Source: Virgibacillus siamensis
Lineage (GTDB): Bacteria > Bacillota > Bacilli > Bacillales > Amphibacillaceae
Direction: 5' to 3'
Assembly: GCF_900162695.1 (NCBI RefSeq)
Contig: NZ_FUIH01000007.1
Span: 496,001 to 560,000 of the forward strand
Length of the DNA stretch: 64,000 nt
Each line of letters begins with the position of its first letter. The first letter of the stretch is position 1. Both the position numbers and the translations under genes were made by a program. Shown piece after piece: positions 51,184-60,418 of the stretch. The notes under the pieces were generated by a model, which saw only the letters and a list, made by a program, of their open reading frames with translations, was not told the DNA's origin and did no database searches.

Positions 51184-52212
51184 ATGAACAACACACCGTT
51201 ATCAACACGGTTTCAAAATTTCGCTCAACTTGAATGCAAAGAATCAAGTGATCTGTATGAATTTTTATCGATTAAAATTGCAGTGGATGATGAATTGCTT
51301 GCTTTATGTGCTGAAACTGCGGTTGGCCAGCCGGTGCCTAATTTATTGTTCGGATCTGTGCATTACCTATTGTTAAAGGGCGAAGATCATCCATTAAAAG
51401 CATACTATCCAAGCATCATTGATCATCCCAGAAAGATTGATAACGAAACGTTTAGCTGTTTTAAGGATTTTTGTGCCCAATATAGCGATGCGATTGTTTT
51501 TTTGCTGAAAAATAAGCTGGTACAAACGAACGAGGTCAGACGCTGTGCATACCTGTACCCGATATTTGCTTACATCTATCGTAAAGCAGAAAAACCATTA
51601 TCGCTGATTGAAATTGGAACGAGTGCAGGACTGCAGCTGCTGTGGGACAAGTATTTCTATTCGTACGGTACGGATGAAATAGCCGGAGATAAGTATTCGG
51701 ATGTACATATCACTTCAGAAATCAGAGGAGTAAACATGCCGAAAATTCCGCCTGTCAGCCCTCCCGTTGCGTCAAAAACAGGGCTGGATCTGCACGTCAG
51801 TGATCTTCGCAATCCGGAAGATTATTTGTGGTTGAAGGCCTTAATTTGGCCGGAGCACAGAGAACGTCTACAGTTATTTGAACAAGCTGCAGAATGCTTT
51901 AAGAATAATCCGGTGGAACTTATTGAAGGGGATGGGGTTGAATTGCTGCCGAATGTGGTGGAATCACTTCCAAAAGATACAGTCATCTGCATCTTCCATA
52001 CACATGTTGCCAATCAGTTGCCGAATGCCGTTAAGCAAGACTTAATGGAAAAAGTAAAAAAACTTGGGAGCAGCCGGGATGTTTTTCACCTTTACAATAA
52101 CATGTGGGATCGGCAGCTCCACCTTGATTCATTTATCGATGGTGTGGAAAATACACAAATAATCGGTGAGACAGATGGACATGGCAGGTGGTTTGAATGG
52201 AATGTAATGTGA
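51184..52212 (+). CDS. DUF2332 family protein
   Basis: The 342-residue soluble product contains the DUF2332 segments YPSIIDHPRKIDNETF, CAYLYPIFAYIYRKAEKPLSLIEIGTSAGLQLLWD and CIFHTHVANQLPNAV. The IEIGTSAGLQL stretch resembles a SAM-binding methyltransferase motif, but no activity has been established. ATG 51184 is after GGGGGAA; an ATG at 51148 is a possible longer start. Confidence 0.8.
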   Translation: MNNTPLSTRFQNFAQLECKESSDLYEFLSIKIAVDDELLALCAETAVGQPVPNLLFGSVHYLLLKGEDHPLKAYYPSIIDHPRKIDNETFSCFKDFCAQYSDAIVFLLKNKLVQTNEVRRCAYLYPIFAYIYRKAEKPLSLIEIGTSAGLQLLWDKYFYSYGTDEIAGDKYSDVHITSEIRGVNMPKIPPVSPPVASKTGLDLHVSDLRNPEDYLWLKALIWPEHRERLQLFEQAAECFKNNPVELIEGDGVELLPNVVESLPKDTVICIFHTHVANQLPNAVKQDLMEKVKKLGSSRDVFHLYNNMWDRQLHLDSFIDGVENTQIIGETDGHGRWFEWNVM

Positions 52213-52272
52213 ACAGAAGAAAAGGTGAACTGCAAAATTATTATGCTGTTTTTTTGAAGGAGGAACCGAACA

Positions 52273-52626
52273 ATGAAAACAAGTTTATTACATGTTCGCA
52301 TCAATGTGCAAAATCTGGAACGCGCTGTGAAGTGGTATGAAGATGTTCTGGGGTACAAAGTTGCTGCTTCATGGCCGCCGGAGAAACCAAATTATGTACA
52401 CTTTGAAGCGGGAAGAGGGGCCATGTTCGGGTTGATGGAACATAAGAATTTTCCTTCTCCAGGCCGTTTTAATTTCTATGTTAACGATGTGGATGAACTG
52501 TGGGAAAAATTAAAAGGTAAAGTGGAAATTTTGGAAGAACTGTTTTCCACACCTTATGGAAGCAGGAAGTTTACCATTCTTGATATTGACGGAAATGAAC
52601 TGGGATTTGTGCAGGATAATTTATAA
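52273..52626 (+). CDS. VOC-superfamily (glyoxalase/bleomycin-resistance-like) protein
   Basis: The 117-residue product has the paired beta-alpha-beta-beta-beta units of VOC proteins, with RINVQNLERAVKWYEDVLGY at the start and ILDIDGNELGFVQ at the end. The metal ligand set His-Glu-His-Glu cannot be confirmed from sequence alone. GAAGGAGGAA precedes the ATG. Substrate unknown. Confidence 0.83.
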   Translation: MKTSLLHVRINVQNLERAVKWYEDVLGYKVAASWPPEKPNYVHFEAGRGAMFGLMEHKNFPSPGRFNFYVNDVDELWEKLKGKVEILEELFSTPYGSRKFTILDIDGNELGFVQDNL

Positions 52627-52670
52627 AGGAAATTTCGCATCGGATTAATCGATTTAAAAGGAGCATCAGC

Positions 52671-53129
52671 ATGGGATATGTGGAAGAATTACGTGAGTTG
52701 GTCGGTCAACGGCCAGTACTGTTTGTCGGAGCGGTTGTGATTATTGCAGATGACAGCGGCCGGTTATTGCTGCAACAGAGGCGGCATCCGTACGGCAGTT
52801 GGGGACTTTCCGGCGGATTGATGGAATTGGGGGAATCTACTGAAGAGGCAGCGAAACGGGAAGTTTTTGAGGAAACAGGTCTGAAGGTATGGGACTTGAA
52901 CCTGATGAATGTATATTCTGGAGCAAAAAACTTTGTCAAAGCTGCAAACGGGGATGAATTTTACGTTGTCACTATTGCTTATTATACAAACTCATTCAAA
53001 GGGAAGCTGAATGTTGATCCGGCTGAATCGATAACGGTTGATTTCTTTTCGCCGGATGCATTACCGAAAAATATCGTGAAAGGACACCGTGAAATACTGG
53101 ATGAATTTTTGACAATGAAGGATGTATGA
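52671..53129 (+). CDS. Nudix hydrolase
   Basis: The 152-residue product has an intact Nudix box in GLMELGESTEEAAKREVFEETG (about residues 44-66: G-x5-E-x7-REVFEET-G). The N-terminal strand GAVVIIADDSGRLLLQQRR is typical. It cleaves a nucleoside-diphosphate-linked compound; the substrate is not evident. AAAGGAG lies upstream. The bases 53130-53215 hold nothing I can support. Confidence 0.87.
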   Translation: MGYVEELRELVGQRPVLFVGAVVIIADDSGRLLLQQRRHPYGSWGLSGGLMELGESTEEAAKREVFEETGLKVWDLNLMNVYSGAKNFVKAANGDEFYVVTIAYYTNSFKGKLNVDPAESITVDFFSPDALPKNIVKGHREILDEFLTMKDV

Positions 53130-53215
53130 AACGCTTCGTAATTTATTAGGGAAAAAGACATCCGTGGTGCAGTTGAAAAGGCACGGGAAATAAAGTCTGA
53201 AGTCCCATTTGAACC

Positions 53216-53250
53216 AACAGGCGCTTTTCACGACATAAAGCGCCTGTTTT
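53216..53250 (+). terminator. terminator after the Nudix gene
   Basis: AACAGGCGCTTT, a 9-nt loop, AAAGCGCCTGTT, then TTCC. Confidence 0.85.
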
Positions 53251-53259
53251 CCTTAAAAA

Positions 53260-53643
53260 TTAAGTTCCCCACTTGAGTGTAATTTTCATTCCGCAGCAGT
53301 TGCCGCCTTGGCTCACTGCCGGGGATTGCAGGTGAAAGTTAACGCCTGTTGGGGTGTAGCGGGTTTTAACCGGAACATACAAGCCTTCAATCGAATAAAC
53401 GAGACGATCAACTTCTGTCTGATTGCCGACCTGTGCAGCCGTCATAATTTTGCTGGAATATTCACTGAGACTTAATTGTTCCAATAAAATACCGCCCTGA
53501 TGCATTAATACCTGAAATTCTTTTACAGATTGTGCCAGGATGGTTGTATCAACAGGAGGATATTCATTTGCCAGCCGGTTGTAAGCTGGCGGCGGTATTT
53601 GGAAATAAGGAAATGCCGGATGGTTCCAATGCCGATAGCACAT
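53260..53643 (-). CDS. YuzC-like putative spore coat protein
   Basis: The 127-residue product starts MCYRHWNHPAFPYFQIPPP, a Pro/Tyr/His-rich opening, and ends YTPTGVNFHLQSPAVSQG followed by CCGMKITLKW. This C-terminal Cys-Cys and KxTLxW pattern resembles the inner spore coat protein YuzC. AAAGGGGG precedes the ATG. It would be made in the mother cell; the family call is tentative. Confidence 0.6.
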   Translation of the reverse strand: MCYRHWNHPAFPYFQIPPPAYNRLANEYPPVDTTILAQSVKEFQVLMHQGGILLEQLSLSEYSSKIMTAAQVGNQTEVDRLVYSIEGLYVPVKTRYTPTGVNFHLQSPAVSQGGNCCGMKITLKWGT

Positions 53644-53753
53644 AATTGGCCCCCTTTAGTTTTGACTTACTCCTACAGCTTATGGCGGAATGCCCGGACA
53701 GCGTTACAATGGCAAAATAAAAAGCCGTGGTGCTGATACCCGGCTTAACAAAT

Positions 53754-54797
53754 TCATTCCATATTAATAAACGGCTCCGGAAATTCAAGTTCACCCTTAA
53801 CCCGTTTCACATGCATGTCTTTACCGTTCAGCCATTCCCGAAAATCAAAAATGACCGGTTTTCGGTCCGGACCGATTACAAACCACGCTTTCAGTTCTTT
53901 GGGAAAATACACAGATGTGTGGATGGTACCTGCCGCTGCATCGTATTTTTTGGAAAAAACACCGTATTTCATACTATTCATCACACGAAATGCTTCATAC
54001 GGATTCGTTGTAAATTGCTGCCGGTTCCGGATTCTTTGTTCCCGCTCACGTGTTTCCTCCTGTCTGTAACGGTTTTCTTCATCAAGCAAATGGAAATGGT
54101 TCGTGCACACATTCGATTTCCGTACTGCAACTTGTCTTGGCGAAGCTTCGATGACATACGATTCGCCGGACTGATCCAAAAGTACATAGCTGAACGAGTG
54201 CCGGTGCGGGATTTCTTTTAACAGCGAAATGGCTTCACCCACATTCGCGCACGTTTCCAATATCAAGCGTCCAATCATATTACATAAAAACCCGTCTCCT
54301 GATTTTTTGCTGTGCGTGAAATTATATCCCATCACAAGACCTTTCTCATTCATACCATCAATCCGTCCGGTGATTTGCATGGACGGACCGATCACAGCAT
54401 ATCCATGATCTGTCGGTTCATACAACAGATAGCGTCCTTCATAGCCTTTCGGGTGGCTGTCGTAATTGCGTACCATGTAATCCGAATCTGTAAAAATCGA
54501 GCAACCGCTCCGGACAAATTCCAGATAATAACCGCCGAACAGACGAAAAGCTTTGTCCATTTTCATGTTCAGTGCATCCGCAAGCCCGCGGATTTCATCG
54601 AGGATAGCAGGGGCAATCGCTGCCATAATACGTTTATAGTTTTCAGGGTCGATAATAAAGTGCCGATCTTTTTTCGGGCCCCACTGTTTTTCACGATTCT
54701 GTAAAATAGGGGAGGCCTTTAAATGGTTACCCTGCGTATAACCGAAGTCATAGTGGGTCCCGCGAAATTGGTAAACGTCACTGTAGAACGGTTCCAT
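53754..54797 (-). CDS. C45 peptidase / acyl-CoA:6-APA acyltransferase-like Ntn hydrolase
   Basis: The 347-residue product has the choloylglycine hydrolase/AAT-type fold. GCS at residues 98-100 places Cys99 as the N-terminal nucleophile after autocleavage of the Gly98-Cys99 bond, the usual activation step. Arg and Asn residues typical of the site follow in YMVRNYDSH and in the MGYNFTHSKK stretch. It is probably an amidase acting on linear C-N bonds. The start is ATG 54797 after AGAGGAA. Substrate unknown. Confidence 0.83.
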   Translation of the reverse strand: MEPFYSDVYQFRGTHYDFGYTQGNHLKASPILQNREKQWGPKKDRHFIIDPENYKRIMAAIAPAILDEIRGLADALNMKMDKAFRLFGGYYLEFVRSGCSIFTDSDYMVRNYDSHPKGYEGRYLLYEPTDHGYAVIGPSMQITGRIDGMNEKGLVMGYNFTHSKKSGDGFLCNMIGRLILETCANVGEAISLLKEIPHRHSFSYVLLDQSGESYVIEASPRQVAVRKSNVCTNHFHLLDEENRYRQEETREREQRIRNRQQFTTNPYEAFRVMNSMKYGVFSKKYDAAAGTIHTSVYFPKELKAWFVIGPDRKPVIFDFREWLNGKDMHVKRVKGELEFPEPFINME

Positions 54798-55007
54798 CGC
54801 ACAAATTCCTCTCTGGCATTTACTATTCACAGTGTACTTGATGTGAAGGTGAATGCAAATTTTAAACACTAGCAAAGCAGGAATTTTTTTATGGGTAATA
54901 TTGAAATAATTCGTATTTATGTATACAATTATTTTTAGGATGATATTGCAAAAATATTTATAGTTTTGTAAATATTATCCATAAAAATTTTACAGGAGGA
55001 TTGATTT

Positions 55008-56702
55008 ATGCGAAATGGGAAATCATTTTTTATCTTGTTTACGTTACTGCTTGTTATTGGTTTAGTGCTCGCAGCATGCAGCAATGACAGCGGCGGTTCA
55101 GATGCAGGCGATGACAGCGGGGACAAAACAGGCAAACAAAACAAGGAACTTGCTTCCAAACAGGTGCTGAATTTTGTTTCAAGTTCGGACTTGCCGAATA
55201 TCGACCCGTCAACAGCTACTGATGTGACATCATTCGGTGTTATAAATAGGACGCACGTCGGGTTAATTTCAATTGAAAAAAAGAAAGCGATTCCAGATAT
55301 GGCGGAAGCAATGCCTGAAGTGAATAAGGATAAGACAGTTTACACGTTCAAAATTCGCGATGATGCAAAATGGTCGAATGGTGATCCGGTAACAGCAAGT
55401 GATTTTGTATTTTCATGGAGAAGAGTATTGAAGCCGGAAACTGCTTCACAATATGCGTACATCATGGATGCTGCGAATATTAAGAATGCGGTCGAAATTA
55501 TGGATAAACAGAGTGACCTTTATGGAAAAGTTGAAAAGCTGGGGGTAAAAGCACTTGATGACAAAACATTGCAGGTGACACTTGAAGAGCCGACTCCTTT
55601 TTTTATCAGTCTGATGTCATTTGTAACGTTTGCGCCGCTTAATGAAGATTTTGTAAAAGAGCAGGGCAATAAGTTCGCCAAAGAACCGAAAAATATGCTT
55701 TCCAATGGTCCATACATATTATCAGGCTGGAAGCACGGATCAAGCTGGACATTGACAAAGAACGACAAGTACTGGAATGCAGAGAAAGTAAACATTACGG
55801 AAGCAAACTATAAAGTTGTAAAATCACAGAATACGCAGCTGAACCTGTATAAATCCGATGATATCCAAATGGATGGTCTTTCGGCAGAACAGGTCAATGC
55901 ATACAAAGATAAGCCGGAATTTCATTCAATCCCCGGAAACGGAATTTTCTGGTGGAAATTGAATGTCAAAACCGTACCGGAATTTAAAAATGAAAAAATA
56001 CGTAAAGCAATGTCGATGGTCATCAACCGTGAAAATGCGGTAAAAGTCCTATTGAATAACGGTTCCATCGCTGCACAATATGCCGTTCCAAAAGATTTCG
56101 CAACCGGACCGGATGGAAAGGACTTTCGTGAAGGGGTGGAAGATTACTTGCCAGGCGGTGTGGAAGAGGCAAAAAAACTATGGCAGGAAGCAAAGAAAGA
56201 AGAGGGCATCGATACACTTGAACTGGAGTATTTAACAACAGACAGTGACGTTGCCGGTGAACTTGCCGAGTATTTTGCCAATCAGCTCGAAAAATTGGAA
56301 GGCATGAAAGTCACTATCAAAAAGCTCCCATGGAATGCTTATCTCGAAACAGATACTAACGGTAATTATGATATTGGAGCCGGTGCAGGATGGTTCCCGG
56401 ATTACAAGGATCCAATGACATTCCTCGGCTACTGGTACAGTGACAATCCGAACAATACGACCGGCATGGAAATCGATGATTATGACAAATTAATTGAAAA
56501 AGCACGCAGTCTCGGTGCAAAGCCGAAAGAACGCTGGAAAGTACTGAAAGAAGCAGAAAAAGTATTGATTGAAAACGCCTATGCGATTCCAACTTATCAA
56601 AGCGGAAGCGCCACACTCGTCAAATCATATGTGGAAGATATCGTATTCCAGAACTATGGATACTCCACCTACTATCGCGAGGCAAAAATTTATCAGCATT
56701 AA
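55008..56702 (+). CDS. oligopeptide ABC transporter substrate-binding lipoprotein (OppA type)
   Basis: The 564-residue product has a lipoprotein signal ending LAAC (Cys24), a short acidic linker, and an SBP_bac_5 domain with FKIRDDAKWSNGDPVTASDFVFSWRR. It binds peptides at the cell surface. No permease or ATPase genes are nearby, so it must use a transporter encoded elsewhere. ACAGGAGGA precedes the ATG. A strong terminator follows. Confidence 0.93.
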   Translation: MRNGKSFFILFTLLLVIGLVLAACSNDSGGSDAGDDSGDKTGKQNKELASKQVLNFVSSSDLPNIDPSTATDVTSFGVINRTHVGLISIEKKKAIPDMAEAMPEVNKDKTVYTFKIRDDAKWSNGDPVTASDFVFSWRRVLKPETASQYAYIMDAANIKNAVEIMDKQSDLYGKVEKLGVKALDDKTLQVTLEEPTPFFISLMSFVTFAPLNEDFVKEQGNKFAKEPKNMLSNGPYILSGWKHGSSWTLTKNDKYWNAEKVNITEANYKVVKSQNTQLNLYKSDDIQMDGLSAEQVNAYKDKPEFHSIPGNGIFWWKLNVKTVPEFKNEKIRKAMSMVINRENAVKVLLNNGSIAAQYAVPKDFATGPDGKDFREGVEDYLPGGVEEAKKLWQEAKKEEGIDTLELEYLTTDSDVAGELAEYFANQLEKLEGMKVTIKKLPWNAYLETDTNGNYDIGAGAGWFPDYKDPMTFLGYWYSDNPNNTTGMEIDDYDKLIEKARSLGAKPKERWKVLKEAEKVLIENAYAIPTYQSGSATLVKSYVEDIVFQNYGYSTYYREAKIYQH

Positions 56703-56712
56703 TCTGTAATGA

Positions 56713-56754
56713 AAGGATCCATTTTGATGCAACTGTCAAAATGGATCCTTCTTT
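56713..56754 (+). terminator. OppA gene terminator
   Basis: AAGGATCCATTTTGA, loop, TCAAAATGGATCCTT, then CTTTG; a 15-bp perfect stem. Confidence 0.92.
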
Positions 56755-56765
56755 GATTACTGGAA

Positions 56766-56898
56766 ATCAACCTTCCCGTTGTGTTTATCAACCTTCATTC
56801 GGAAGGAATCAACCTTCAAAGGGAATTTATCAACCAAAATTGGCCCGGAATCGACCTTCCTCTCAATGTTATCAACCTTCGACAACCGGGAATCAACC
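56766..56898. repeat. helically phased ATCAACC array C (7 units, exact 21-bp period)
   Basis: ATCAACC (one ATCGACC) starts at 56766, 56787, 56808, 56829, 56850, 56871 and 56892, exactly 21 bp apart. Units alternate between GGAATCAACCTTC and TTATCAACC flanks, as in array B. The array lies between the OppA terminator and the promoter region of the next gene (56900-57076). Confidence 0.95.
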
Positions 56899-57076
56899 TT
56901 CAAATATATTCCAATAGATTAGAGAAAATGTGACTGTACTGTGGCAGGATAGAAATGAGTACTAATATTCCATTGCATTATGGTATAATACTGGATACAT
57001 GAAAATATTTTTGAATTCAGTTATTTGTTTTCCTGGACAGGAGAACATTTTTTTAAAAGTTTTGGAGGGGTAATGA

Positions 57077-58417
57077 TTGACAGTTGCGTTAGCAATTCTT
57101 GTCTTATTGATTGTTTTAAACGGGTTTTTTGCAGCATCGGAAATTGCTTTGGTTTCGCTGAATGAAAGTAAAGTGGAACGGCAGGCTGAAAGTGGTGATA
57201 ATAAGGCTAAAAAGGTTTATGATCTGATAACTGAACCAAGCCGCTTCCTGTCGACCATTCAAATAGGTATCACATTGGCAGGATTTCTGGCAAGTGCATT
57301 TGCAGCTGATTTCTTTGCTGATCCGATTGCACAAGGGCTGCAGGATATGGGGGTTCCACTTTCACCTTCCATACTTCAAACAATTGCAGTCATCGGTACA
57401 ACCATTGTTCTTTCGTATTTTACACTCGTATTCGGTGAGTTGGTTCCAAAACAGCTTGCTCTGCAGAAGTCTGAACCGATTGCAAATTTTGCGGCAACAC
57501 CGCTGACATGGTTATTCAAAACTTGTTTGCCTTTAGTTAAGTTCCTTAGCTTTTCAACGAACACAACAGTAAAGTTATTTGGAGTTGACCCGAATGCCGA
57601 GAACGAGGAGGCAACGGAAGAAGATATTCGATTGATGGTCGATGATGGCGGAAAAAGAGGTACAATCCAACAAGCTGAAAAATTAATGATAAACAACATT
57701 TTTGAGTTTAATGATAAAACAGTATCAGATATTATCACACACCGAACTGAAGTGTCAGCACTTGCCGTGGATGCAACGTTACGGGAAACAGTCCAGTTGG
57801 TAAATTCGGAAAGGTACACAAGATTTCCGGTGTATGAAGGTGATATGGACCATGTTATCGGACTTCTGCATTCAAAAGATTTGATTCAATTTTTGGATTC
57901 GGAGGATAAAAGTACGTTTTACCTGAAAGATATTATCCGGAATCCTTATTTCGTTGTGGAAACGCAAAATCTGGATGTTATTTTCAGAGAGATGCAGCAA
58001 AACAATATGCATATTGCCATCGTCCTTGATGAATACGGAGGTACAGAAGGACTAATCACAATTGAGGATATTATCGAAGAAATTGTTGGAGACATTTTCA
58101 GTGAACATGTTGGACTTGAAATCATGAAGGAAGAAGAGGAAATCAAGCAAGTCGGCGAAAATAAGTTCGCCATACTGGGCACGATTCATTTACATGAAGT
58201 GGAAGATTCATTGGATATGGAACTTCCCACCAGTGATTTTGATACGTTGAGCGGATTTCTGATCGGCAAGCTCGGTTACTTCCCTCAAGCAGGGGAGCAG
58301 CCGAAGATTCACTATGGCAATGTTATTTTTGAGGTAAATGAAATAACACCAAAACGAATTGAACGGGTTACGGCAACAATTGTTGAACAAACCGATGACG
58401 ATATAAAAAGTGAATAA
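57077..58417 (+). CDS. CNNM/HlyC-CorC family transmembrane protein
   Basis: The 446-residue protein has an N-terminal DUF21/CNNM membrane domain (about residues 1-195), a CBS pair (about 215-335) and a C-terminal CorC/HlyC domain (about 350-430). NGFFAASEIALVSLNESKVE is near the start, and VLDEYGGTEGLITIEDIIEEIVGDI in the CBS region. Members act in Mg2+ or Co2+ efflux. The start is TTG 57077, after GGAGGGG. A terminator follows closely. Confidence 0.9.
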   Translation: MTVALAILVLLIVLNGFFAASEIALVSLNESKVERQAESGDNKAKKVYDLITEPSRFLSTIQIGITLAGFLASAFAADFFADPIAQGLQDMGVPLSPSILQTIAVIGTTIVLSYFTLVFGELVPKQLALQKSEPIANFAATPLTWLFKTCLPLVKFLSFSTNTTVKLFGVDPNAENEEATEEDIRLMVDDGGKRGTIQQAEKLMINNIFEFNDKTVSDIITHRTEVSALAVDATLRETVQLVNSERYTRFPVYEGDMDHVIGLLHSKDLIQFLDSEDKSTFYLKDIIRNPYFVVETQNLDVIFREMQQNNMHIAIVLDEYGGTEGLITIEDIIEEIVGDIFSEHVGLEIMKEEEEIKQVGENKFAILGTIHLHEVEDSLDMELPTSDFDTLSGFLIGKLGYFPQAGEQPKIHYGNVIFEVNEITPKRIERVTATIVEQTDDDIKSE

Positions 58418-58421
58418 TGAT

Positions 58422-58455
58422 AAAAGTCAGCCTTGCGAAGGGGCTGACTTTTTAA
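58422..58455 (+). terminator. terminator of the CNNM/HlyC gene
   Basis: AAAAGTCAGCC, loop, GGGGCTGACTTTTT. Downstream, at 58459-58482, is CTAGCTACGTTCAGCTCCAGCGC, which looks like part of a widely scattered Bacillaceae repeat, though I cannot confirm it here. Confidence 0.88.
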
Positions 58456-58563
58456 TTATCTAGCTACGTTCAGCTCCAGCGCTTTTGATTCTAGCCTGAA
58501 TGGTGATGCTCATATTGGGAATATTAAACTTGTTAAATGAACTAATAAAGGAGCGAATTTGCG

Positions 58564-59175
58564 TTGGGACAAGTTAAATTAGCAGTTATTTACTACAGTT
58601 CAACCGGAACAAACTATCAATTGGCGCAGTGGGCTAAGGAAGAAGCGGAGCAGATGGGAGCAGAGGTGAAGCTTGTTAAAGTAGCGGAATTGGCACCGGA
58701 AGCAGCGATTGCCGGTAACCCTGCATGGAAAGCACACGTTGATGAGACGAAAGATGTTTCGGAAGCGACTACCGATGATCTTTTGTGGGCAGATGCATTC
58801 ATCTTCAGTATGCCAACCCGTTTTGGCAACCTGCCTTCACAAATGAAGCAGTTTCTTGATACAACCGGAGGAATTTGGGCACAGGGCAAACTAATGAATA
58901 AGGTGGTCAGCGGAATGTCCTCCGCGCAAAATCCGCACGGCGGACAGGAACAGACTGTTCTGGCTCTATACACAACGATGATGCACTGGGGAGCAATTAT
59001 AGCCGCACCAGGCTATACGGATCCATCACTGTTTGCTGCAGGCGGGAATCCATACGGCACAAGTGTAACCGTTGATCAGGACGGCAATATGGCCGAAGAT
59101 GTTCAGGCTGCAGTGAAACATCAGGCAAAACGTACCCTGCAAGTTGCTGAATGGGTAAAGAACGGAAATCAATAG
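58564..59175 (+). CDS. wrbA: NAD(P)H:quinone oxidoreductase WrbA
   Basis: The 203-residue flavodoxin-fold protein starts VKLAVIYYSSTGTNYQLAQW, whose STGTN loop binds the FMN phosphate. TRFGNLPSQMKQFLDTTGG and SAQNPHGGQEQTVLA are WrbA signatures. It reduces quinones by two electrons and counters oxidative stress. The start is TTG after AAAGGAG. Confidence 0.9.
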   Translation: MGQVKLAVIYYSSTGTNYQLAQWAKEEAEQMGAEVKLVKVAELAPEAAIAGNPAWKAHVDETKDVSEATTDDLLWADAFIFSMPTRFGNLPSQMKQFLDTTGGIWAQGKLMNKVVSGMSSAQNPHGGQEQTVLALYTTMMHWGAIIAAPGYTDPSLFAAGGNPYGTSVTVDQDGNMAEDVQAAVKHQAKRTLQVAEWVKNGNQ

Positions 59176-59181
59176 TAAAGT

Positions 59182-59214
59182 AAGGAGCTGACCAGGCCAC
59201 GGTCAGCTCCTTTT
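59182..59214 (+). terminator. wrbA terminator
   Basis: AAGGAGCTGACC, loop, GGTCAGCTCCTT, then TTAAAAC. Confidence 0.9.
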
Positions 59215-59247
59215 AAAACTTTTCTTATAATGCACAAGCAGTTCGTC

Positions 59248-60267
59248 TTAGTGCTGCCCTTTAGTTCTTGCCAGTTTTTCCCGATTTTTAGTTCCCGGCG
59301 GTTGCTCCAGCCAGTTATTTTTAATCATGATATCGGCTCCGCTTTTAGCAAGTGCACTTACTTCCAAAGATAAACGTTCGTAATTGAGTGCTAAGTCTGT
59401 TCGTTGACTGGCTGCCATTGCAGTGGCATAGTTTCCTATTCCGGCAGCAGTTAATAGTGAAATATGAAACATCATCAGTTTATCTGAAAAGGTTTTGGTT
59501 GTGGAATCACTAACTGCAACATCGGGTACGTGAGGGGCCTGTATATCATCCTTTAAAAGTTTATCGACAAATGTTTTAATGTGTCTTTTCGATGTTTTTT
59601 TACCGCGAAGCATGAATTCCTGCACTTCTTTTGCAGGTGATGTTTGTGCAAAGGCAAGGCACATTTTTACACCTATTGAATTAGTTGTGATGTTCATATA
59701 TAAATATGAAATTTCAACTGCATTCAAAGGTCGTTTGCTGCTAAACGGGTTCAAGCCGCTCATATATTTTTTACTGTCCACATAGTCTGTTTCTTTAGGG
59801 GTTTCGATGTAAGGCGGTCGCGCATTCACCCCTTTTCGGAGTGCAATTTTAAGTGACTTCCTATAAAGGTTATTCGTTTCATGTAACGCGTGTGAAAAGT
59901 ACGTGCATATATCTTCTCTGTAACTCAATGAAACCATTCCGCTGTATGAAAGCATTCCTACATTTGACATGTGATTCACATATGTTAAGCAAAATATGTC
60001 AGTAAACAGCCATGGAGCATTAATATTCACATCTTTTTCGTTAAAGCCGTTCGGAATGCTGTAATGTTCATCCTCAAAAATGGCTGTTAATTTTTCAAGA
60101 TGACCGCAAGAAATATCGTAAGCATCTTGTACCGCCGGTTTTATGTCACCATCCTGAATATGCTGCAGCATGTATCCCAATACACATTTTGCCATACTAT
60201 CATTCATATACGCTGTCCAGAGTGCGGCAATTTCCGACGACGTTAAATGAATCCTTTCTTCGCTCAT
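59248..60267 (-). CDS. DUF3231 family protein (two repeats)
   Basis: The 339-residue product consists of two related helical DUF3231 halves (about residues 8-165 and 180-335). Each begins with a segment like LTSSEIAALWTAYMNDSMAKC or LNAVEISYLYMNITTNSIGVK. The fold resembles a ferritin-like helical bundle. Functions are unknown, though some Bacillus homologues are spore-associated. The SD AGGGAAC is modest. Confidence 0.83.
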   Translation of the reverse strand: MSEERIHLTSSEIAALWTAYMNDSMAKCVLGYMLQHIQDGDIKPAVQDAYDISCGHLEKLTAIFEDEHYSIPNGFNEKDVNINAPWLFTDIFCLTYVNHMSNVGMLSYSGMVSLSYREDICTYFSHALHETNNLYRKSLKIALRKGVNARPPYIETPKETDYVDSKKYMSGLNPFSSKRPLNAVEISYLYMNITTNSIGVKMCLAFAQTSPAKEVQEFMLRGKKTSKRHIKTFVDKLLKDDIQAPHVPDVAVSDSTTKTFSDKLMMFHISLLTAAGIGNYATAMAASQRTDLALNYERLSLEVSALAKSGADIMIKNNWLEQPPGTKNREKLARTKGQH

Positions 60268-60418
60268 GAAGTTCCCTCCAAGTTGACTAAGTTATATGTA
60301 TTATGCACAATGGCTGTAATTTTTATGAAAATTACTATACTGGAGGGAACTGCTGGCTACTAATTGGAAGTATTGTCAATCTGAGAAATGAATCTCTGTT
60401 CCATAACCTTTCTGAAAC

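Noticed and set aside
5805..56898. CRISPR arrays at the phased heptamer loci.
   Set aside because: The repeated part is only 7-13 bp and the period 20-21 bp, too short for repeat plus spacer. No cas genes are in the window.
58459..58482. A complete dispersed repeat at CTAGCTACGTTCAGCTCCAGCGC.
   Set aside because: Only a short stretch resembles repeats I remember from other Bacillaceae, and there is no second copy in the window to compare.
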